Shown here: piece by piece, positions 57,723 through 64,000 of the stretch
Layout: each line of letters opens with the position of its first letter
How positions within the stretch are numbered: position 1 is the stretch's first letter
Origin: Mercurialis annua
Lineage: Eukaryota > Streptophyta > Magnoliopsida > Malpighiales > Euphorbiaceae
Reading direction: 5' to 3'
DNA length: 64,000 bases
Assembly (NCBI RefSeq): GCF_937616625.2
Contig: NC_065572.1
Location: 70,058,653 to 70,122,652, forward strand
Made by a program: the position numbers and the translations under genes
Notes under the pieces: model-generated
The model's database searches: none
What the model was told of the DNA's origin: nothing
The model's input: only the letters and a program-made list of their open reading frames with translations

Positions 57723-58052
57723 TGTTAGATTTTTAGGAGGACTGAATTGAAAGAAACTTTTATTGTTTGTACTAAATTGTAATTAGTACATACACTAAAT
57801 ACACTCTTGCACAATAAACCACTCACGTACACACACTCCACTAATTGACTTCTTTCACTCTTATTCTCACATACATACATACAAATGATATGCCATCCCC
57901 TATTTATAGCTACTTAGGTCGGTGGTTTATTTTTCTAGATTTTTCCTAATCTAGCCTTCTAATTTCTAGACATTTCTTTATATTTTTATGGTGATTTCTA
58001 GATATGCAAAGTACTAGAATAGTGGAGAAGAGCATGTCGGTGACTTTTAACA
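57723..58052 (-). repeat. 5' LTR of copia element 2 (330 bp)
   Basis: This starts TG and ends CA, matches 54581-54922, and is followed on the right by the target duplication GAGGG. Confidence 0.95.
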
Positions 58053-58128
58053 GAGGGCTTGGATTAAATGGAGATGGCAAGATTCTGCACGTTCTGACCA
58101 TCCCGTGTTGGCGCCCTTCTCTCTTCAT

Positions 58129-58673
58129 TGTAGATCAGTTTTTTGGTAGCTGAAAAAGATGAAGCAAAAATGTGAGTCGTTGGGTTTCTGTTTATAGAGT
58201 TGGATTTGGACCGGTTGAGCCTTGGCAAGCAAGCAAATTGGAGTTCAGCTGGTCATAGTACGTGGACACCAAGAAAAACGTAGCTCTTGACTTGGAGCTA
58301 AGAATAAATATAAAAAACTTCTTTTAATAAGATATTTTGTACTAGTAGTATTACTTTACACGAGGCACGTTATGTAACATGGTAAATTAGTAATTATCAA
58401 ATAAACTAAAATAATTTTAATTTATAATAGTAATTTATTAAAAAGGGATTTTATAATTATAAAATATAAGGGTACCTATATAATGTGTTAAGGATTTATG
58501 GGGTCTAAAGTAATTTAGATATACCTATTACTTTCAGTTAATTATAATATTATATTCCATTTATAAATTTCTACATAGTTGAAATTTTAACTATTCATCA
58601 TAATTGAATAAAATTAAACTCTAATCAAACTTTTAAAAATAAGATTAAATTGAAAACTAATTATTATCTCTCA
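58129..58673. other. Upstream region of the split gene
   Basis: This should hold the promoter of the small minus-strand gene. No clear promoter motif or other feature was found. Confidence 0.4.
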
Positions 58674-58682
58674 TTTTACATA

Positions 58683-59870
58683 GGCAAAAGGCTCATTTTA
58701 TTCCTTAAGGTTAGAGCGAAAGAATTAATAAGATCATAAGGTCGAAGGTTGCTCACTTTACCCCCTGACGTTGTCCAAATTGGCTCATATCACACTAAAA
58801 TTTTAACACCGTCTGTTTTTTTATGTTAAATGATGACGTGACATGTATAGAAAAAATTCAAAAACATTCTTAATATTTAAAATACATACTAATTTTATAT
58901 TTATATCTTTTTTTAATCATTATCATCCTCTTTTTCATTAAATATATATAATTAAATAATATTTAAAAATAAAATATTTATTAAACAATGGAAACTCAAC
59001 TAAACACGTCGAAACCTAATTAAACAAATCAATCGCCGGAAAATTCATCCAAAAATTAAATAAATAATAATTTATTTTTTACGGATATAAATTTATTTTA
59101 ATCGGAGACACGACCACCAATCGATCGCCAAAAAAAATCTCTAAAAATTAAAATAAAAAATCGATTTTTCAAATTCCGGAGATCCACTATAGTGAGTCTG
59201 CTTTTTTTTAGCAGACCCACCACCGGTGATGGGTCTTGCTCTTAAAAGAGAGCAGACTCACGGTGTGGTGGGTTTGCTCTTAAAAGAGAGCAAGACTCAC
59301 CAAGAGAGCAGACCCACCACCGTGGTTCTGCTCTTTTTTAAGAGCAGACCCAGTCTAAAAAAAGAGCTCCGGTGGGCCGATATGTGTTGTGTTTTCGGAA
59401 TTAAAAAAAATATAAAATATTATTTTTTTTGTTGATTTATTTTTTTTATTTTTTCATTTGATTTTTGATTGGAATATTTTTTGTCAAAAGATATAAAGGT
59501 GGTATCCGGTGGGTGGGTGAATTAGATTTTTTAAAGCGTTTAATTATGTTTAGAGGTGTTCAATTGAGTTTCGATTGTTTTAATAAATGTTTTAATGTTA
59601 AATACTATTTAATTATATATATTTAAATGAAAAAGAGGGTGAAAGTAGTTAAAATAAATCATAAATATAAAATTGATAAATATTTTAAACATTAAAGATG
59701 TTTTTGAAATTTTTCCCTAACATCCATGTCATCGGTAGACGAAAGAAACTAATGGTGGTGCGATCTGAGCCAATTTGGACAATGTTAGGGGGCAAAATGA
59801 GCAACCTTCGACCTTAGGGTCTTATTAATTCTTTCGCTCCAACTTTAAGGGTTAAAGTGAGCCTTTTACC
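58683..59870. mobile_element. MULE-type foldback element (1188 bp)
   Basis: The ends GGCAAAAGGCTCATTT and, in reverse, GGTAAAAGGCTCACTT continue as inverted repeats of about 150 bp with shared TCGAAGGTTGCTCA and TTGTCCAAATTGGCTCA. An exact 9-bp duplication TTTTACATA flanks it (58674-58682 and 59871-59879). The interior at about 59185-59370 is an array of inverted AGCAGACCCACCAC, TCTTAAAAGAGAGCA and AAGAGCAGACC words. No transposase was seen. Confidence 0.88.
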
Positions 59871-59879
59871 TTTTACATA

Positions 59880-61155
59880 CAACCTATCTGTAAGAATGGT
59901 GAACAGTGATCTATTAAACAAAGTTTAAAGGTCAGTGGTTCTCGAAATCTTTTGCCTTTTTTTATTGTCTTTTACATTTTTATAATAATTATGGAGTTAT
60001 AGTGATTTAATTTTATCTTATTCAGTATAATCTAGAAATTTATTGGACTTTTGTATTTTATAATGCTAATTTAGAAACCACCACCAGCAACTAACACGGC
60101 ACGCCCGTCATGTTCTTTGTCGCTTTTACAGTAGCCGGCATCATTTCTGAAAACATTGTGAACATTGTTGTGCCATCACCAACGCAATCCTTGCAATTAT
60201 CTATGTTGATAGTGTCGTCCGTAGCAGTTCAGTTTTTAATGCATTCTGCATAAGATTAGATAATAAAAATTCATTTTGTGCATTGAACTTCGAACGAGAA
60301 ATCAAATAAGGCTAACCATTATGGTTTTTAACAAAAATATTTTTATAATTGACATTTAATTTGGACAAAAACACTTTCAAAATATGTTTAACTCGTTTTG
60401 CCACTCATCTAACGTGTAAAATGAGCTTGTGGATGTTTTGTCCAAAATCATGAACTTGTCCGTAATTGCTATTTTGTGCAAGTTGAGGGGGTAAAACAAA
60501 ATCTTTATTGCAAAATTAGATCCCAGCTGCGTAAGCTATCTGTTTATTCCTTTAGTCGCAATTACAATTGCAAATTGCACATGCGAGCTGGTGAGTTGGG
60601 CAGCTCAACTCCCAAATACTTTTATCTTTTTAATTAGGATTTTTTTAATACCTTATTTTTAAAAAAAATTATAATAGTATTTTTTATATAATTTATTAAT
60701 AAATTAGTAACTAATTGCTAGATTAGAGAAATTTTTTTTTTTTTGCAAAAGTTATAAAAAATGAGATATAGAAGGTAATTTTCCTTTTTATTATTATTTA
60801 TTTCTTTTCTTATTTATTTTAAGGTTATTTATTATTCTATGTAATAAAATAACGGATACTTAGAAAAACATTGTTTAAATAATTAATTTAGACTAGGAAT
60901 ATATTCGGATTCAATTCTTTGATAATTATTTTACTAAAATTAATTAATTATAAAAAATTAAAATATAATTAAAATATAATAGTGGATACAATATAATTTA
61001 TTCACGATGATAATTTTATTAAAACTAACCTCGTTAAATATTAAATTTATTAATTTAATTAAATGTAACTGTACTAACATGGTATAAAAATAATATAGAG
61101 TTGAGATTCGAATTGTTCATGATATATTTTTTTTATAGTCCCTTTTAAAAAAAGA
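59880..61155. other. Intergenic DNA, no supported gene
   Basis: A short inverted pair (TTGGACAAAAAC and GTTTTGTCCAAA) at about 60361-60455 hints at a worn MITE, but ends and duplication were not found. The rest is AT-rich. Confidence 0.45.
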
Positions 61156-61166
61156 TTTTTTTTAAT

Positions 61167-61358
<192 letters not shown>

Positions 61359-61532
61359 TGTAATTTATAACTTTTAATAGTAAAATTGCATTTCGATCGC
61401 ATGATCGCCATTAATTTATTTGGTTAATTAGTTTTATTTTTTATATTAGCTAATTTAACACTTAATTAAATTAATCCGTCTAAAATCATTAATTCTAATT
61501 AAAATATAATTAGAGATTTATAGGTTACTTTA

Positions 61533-62253
61533 TGATAAATCACCAAAATGGATCCGAACTTTATCAACCTGCACATAACAAGCAGACAGAGGTCAGAAGG
61601 AACTCCGGTGGGGGTCACCGGACGTTCGCTCCGACACTCAAGTAAGGTTTTGAGGTAGAGAAAGAAGAAGAAGAGAAAAGAGTATTCAGAGTTGAGAGGA
61701 AAAAGAAGTTACCTAGGGTTTGCCCTTAAATCCTATATTTATAGTTAGGGTTTAAGGACAAACCTGCCTTGCTGGCAGGTTGTGACTCGTGTGGTCCCGG
61801 AATACGGTTATGCCTATGTGGAGGGCGTTTCCATACGGGGCGCAGGTTGTTAGGTGTGTCAGGTGGAGGAACATTCCTCACGCACCTGTCAAAGGATCTT
61901 CTGTGGTCCCAATATCTGGTACACGTGAGTGTGTTCGTGGGCCAGACCTCGGAGATCGGTTAAGATCTGGAGCCCGGATTGTTTAGTTACCTACTTATAT
62001 GTTTCTGGTCCCTGGGTATATCTCGAAGCTCGGATTGTCTACGTCGAGCTTTACATGTCTCTCGTCTCGGAGCTCGGACAGGTACGCATCTCGAATGATG
62101 CTCGCGTGTTCATCGATCCGGTGACCCCCCTGGTCGCGTGGTTTCTTGTTTTTGAGATGGTCGGCAGCCGACAACAGGTCGGTGAAATGCTTGACTTAGC
62201 GATGTTCGTCTTGGCGAGGTTGCTTCGCCCCTATTAGATGTGCTACGTTATCA
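61533..62253 (-). mobile_element. Solo LTR of a gypsy-type element
   Basis: The segment starts TGATAA and ends TTATCA, a perfect inverted end pair of the TG..CA type. The flanks CTTTA and CTTAA agree at 4 of 5 bases. On the minus strand a TATA-like CTATAAATATAGG at about 61743-61731 is followed by ACTTGAGTGTCGGAGCGAAC and CCCCCACCGGAGTTCC, wording typical of the R-U5 part of plant gypsy LTRs. There is no internal coding region on either side, so it is probably a solo LTR formed by recombination. Two GC-rich frames inside (61769-62237) are not genes. Confidence 0.7.
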
Positions 62254-62607
62254 CTTAAGATGATAAATTATAAAATCAATTCTCACATAGACATTTAAGT
62301 ATAAAGTAATAAAATCGACTTTTGAGTTTAGACAATAGCCTAGGGCGATATGAAATCATTAAGTTTATACACAGTTTATGGAAAGGCCAGTATTTGAACG
62401 TCAATCTATGGTTGATACGATTACTAGCAACCCATGATGTAATCTAGCAACTGTCCGAATTAGAAAAGATATCTCAGTCTCACTGGCGGCGACGTCATAC
62501 TCTCGCGTTAATTTTCGTGAATTTTAACTAATGACAGTGCCGTAGTCGCTAACAATTTCAGTATGAGTCTCATCCCACCGGCCGCTACTCACACTTTGTT
62601 ATATTCA

Positions 62608-63178
62608 GGGGTTGTTTGGTTCAACTTTTCGGTGGAGCTTTTAGCTTTTACTTTTCAAAAAGCTCTAATAAAGCGTTTGGTGAGATTCTTTTAAGAGCTT
62701 TTTGAAGCTTTTTGAACCTCCAACAACTGTTGTTTGAAAAACTCTAAAATTGAATTTTTTTGCCAACAGTGGATAGCTGTTTAAATATTTTTATTTACTT
62801 AATACCTTTATTAGAATATATTATTTTTTAATATATAAAATTATTTAAATTATTTTTAAATACTCTAATCGTCTATAAATTTTATAAAATTATTTTATTT
62901 ATATTAAAACAATTATAATTTAATATTTTAAAAAAATATAAATTTATCAAAATAATATCTAAATAAATTTAAACTAAATATTGCTTTTTGTAAAAAAATA
63001 ATTATTAATATTTTTATTAAATATTTTGTAATATAATTTATTTATAGTTTAATAAATAAAAATAAAAATTATACCATTTACGGTCATTTTATATATAAAC
63101 AGCAACAACTAATCAAATCTCACCAAACATATGATATATCAACTATCAGCTATCAGCCAACAGCTGAACCAAACAGAT
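62608..63178. mobile_element. Large MITE-like element, ends only
   Basis: GTTGTTTGGTTCAAC at the left and, in reverse, TCTGTTTGGTTCAGCTG at the right are inverted ends like those of hAT-type MITEs. Inside, TTGGTGAGAT and ATCTCACCAA mirror each other. No target duplication was found. Confidence 0.5.
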
Positions 63179-64000
63179 TTTCAATGATGGTTTTACTATT
63201 GTACTCACTCATGGTTATATTGATGGGAACATGGCTCTGAATTATTTTTAATAAAGAAAATTTATTTTTAACATTGTTTCAATCAAAATTATTCAAAAAC
63301 TAAAAATTCAGTTTATCATTTAAAATAATTATTTAATGGAGCTAACATACCGTCGAATTACATATTTAAAGAGATTTGTTAGCGCCATATTAAAAATATT
63401 AATATATTTTTTTTATTTAACTAAGGTTCTTGTGTTTATTTTTAATTGTATTATTTATATAGGTTGGGATCAAGATCTATATTTATTAATGAAATATTTA
63501 TTATGATTAAAAATAAGAATATTTATTTTTTAAATTACTTACTCGCCCTTACTAATCATACCCGTGAAGAGCTTAACTAATTCTATTAAAATGTTTTTTA
63601 AAAAATATATATTCAATATAAATTATTTTTGGATGTAACTGATCCATATCATTTTAATATATTATATTTTTTTGTCATGTTTAAAAAGAAATATATGTAT
63701 ATTGCACGTAAATTAAGAGGACAATAATTACTACATATTCCACTACTCTATTAAAAAGGTACTAATGTAGACATTTTAAATTAAACATATAAGTATGTAA
63801 CAGTAAGATATTTAATTCTTAGACGGAAAGGAAAAAATATATAATTAATAAAATTATACATACTCACGTTTGTAATTTAGCATTATTTTTGTATGCGTAA
63901 GTTTAACTACTCACGCTTATGCCTGCATGCAGACAAAAAGTTGTGGTCAATCGTTGTCCTCCCTAATCTTTTTGTGATATATTCATACGTTTTATTTTGT
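63179..64000. other. AT-rich intergenic DNA
   Basis: No gene, RNA or bounded repeat could be supported to the end of the window. Confidence 0.55.

Larger units (their letters stand above)
54581..58052 (-). mobile_element. Ty1/copia retrotransposon lacking protease and integrase
   Basis: The LTRs start TGTTAG and end TTAACA, and an exact 5-bp duplication GAGGG lies at 54576-54580 and 58053-58057. On the minus strand the 5' LTR is followed by AG and then TGGTATCAGAGCGGGAC, an initiator-Met tRNA primer site (57720 down to about 57704). The polypurine tract TTGAGGGGGAG lies just before the 3' LTR at about 54933-54923. Gag and RT-RNase H are present; protease and integrase are missing. The two LTRs differ mainly by a 12-bp tandem duplication of TATGCCATCCCC in the 3' LTR. 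Confidence 0.95.
54400..58128 (-). pseudogene. Small conserved gene split by a copia insertion
   Basis: Minus-strand coding starts with ATG at 58128 and runs to 58053, where the copia element 54581-58052 interrupts it; coding resumes at 54575 and ends with TGA at 54402-54400. Leaving out the element and one copy of the GAGGG target duplication gives 252 bp, exactly 84 codons with no internal stop. Recognisable pieces are MKREGRQHGMVRT, ILPSPFNPSP, PTNHSKFTGKC and a paired CX3CX2C (CAKPRCNEC) followed by KSKDKTK. I recall short plant proteins with this MKREGRQHGMVR and TNHSKFTGKC wording but cannot name a function. Cys/His spacing suggests metal binding, which is inference. The insertion should destroy this copy unless another copy exists. 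Confidence 0.75.

Noticed and set aside
61769..62237. GC-rich frames that look codon-like
   Set aside because: They lie in the solo LTR, overlap in different frames and show no domain.

Overview
The window looks like about 64 kb of a eudicot plant nuclear genome. It is AT-rich, its genes have GT-AG introns, and it carries plant-specific families: plastid FatB thioesterase, HVA22, a steroleosin-type dehydrogenase, DUF4408/DUF761 proteins, copia and gypsy LTR elements, MULEs, Stowaway and PIF MITEs, and tRNA-derived SINEs. I cannot name the species. All identifications come from reading translated motifs and aligning repeats by eye; no database was searched.

Host genes, left to right: a six-exon FatB-type acyl-ACP thioesterase (17323-19028, minus); two five-exon HVA22-like genes (21436-22246 and 30043-30845, plus) with homologous 5' regions and a third, gene-less copy of that 5' region near 23.47-23.65 kb; an intronless DUF4408/DUF761 membrane protein (41240-41836, plus); a cystatin-like protein (42613-43122, minus); and a tandem pair of six-exon 11-beta-hydroxysteroid-dehydrogenase-like (steroleosin-type) SDR genes (45330-47364 and 48614-51734, plus). 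There are also a plant-mobile-domain-like pseudogene (51915-52241, minus) and a small conserved-looking gene (54400-58128, minus) split by a copia element.

The rest is mainly transposable elements. Two non-autonomous copia elements have complementary losses: the one at 7075-10789 has gag-PR-IN-RT but no RNase H, and the one at 54581-58052 has gag and RT-RNase H but no protease or integrase. A 4.2 kb MULE (25420-29603) holds a broken MuDR-type transposase opposite an Ulp1-like (C48) protease remnant. There is a gypsy-type solo LTR (61533-62253), a CACTA-like end with tandem subterminal repeats (38138-39060), LINE and SINE remnants, and many MITEs.

The MITEs can be delimited well. At least a dozen elements have MULE-type 9-bp target-site duplications, most of them exact. 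Several are nested: a 274-bp MITE at 741-3157 holds a PIF-like element (itself holding a MULE foldback element) and a Stowaway, and removing the guests returns exactly 274 bp, the length of two other copies at 13484-13757 and 49336-49609.

The main points for follow-up are this datable nest, the gene cut by copia, the triplicated DRE-ABRE promoter module with only two genes, and a foldback MULE family with palindromic interiors. I found no clearly new gene system. The novelty, if any, is in the foldback and tandem-array repeat families.
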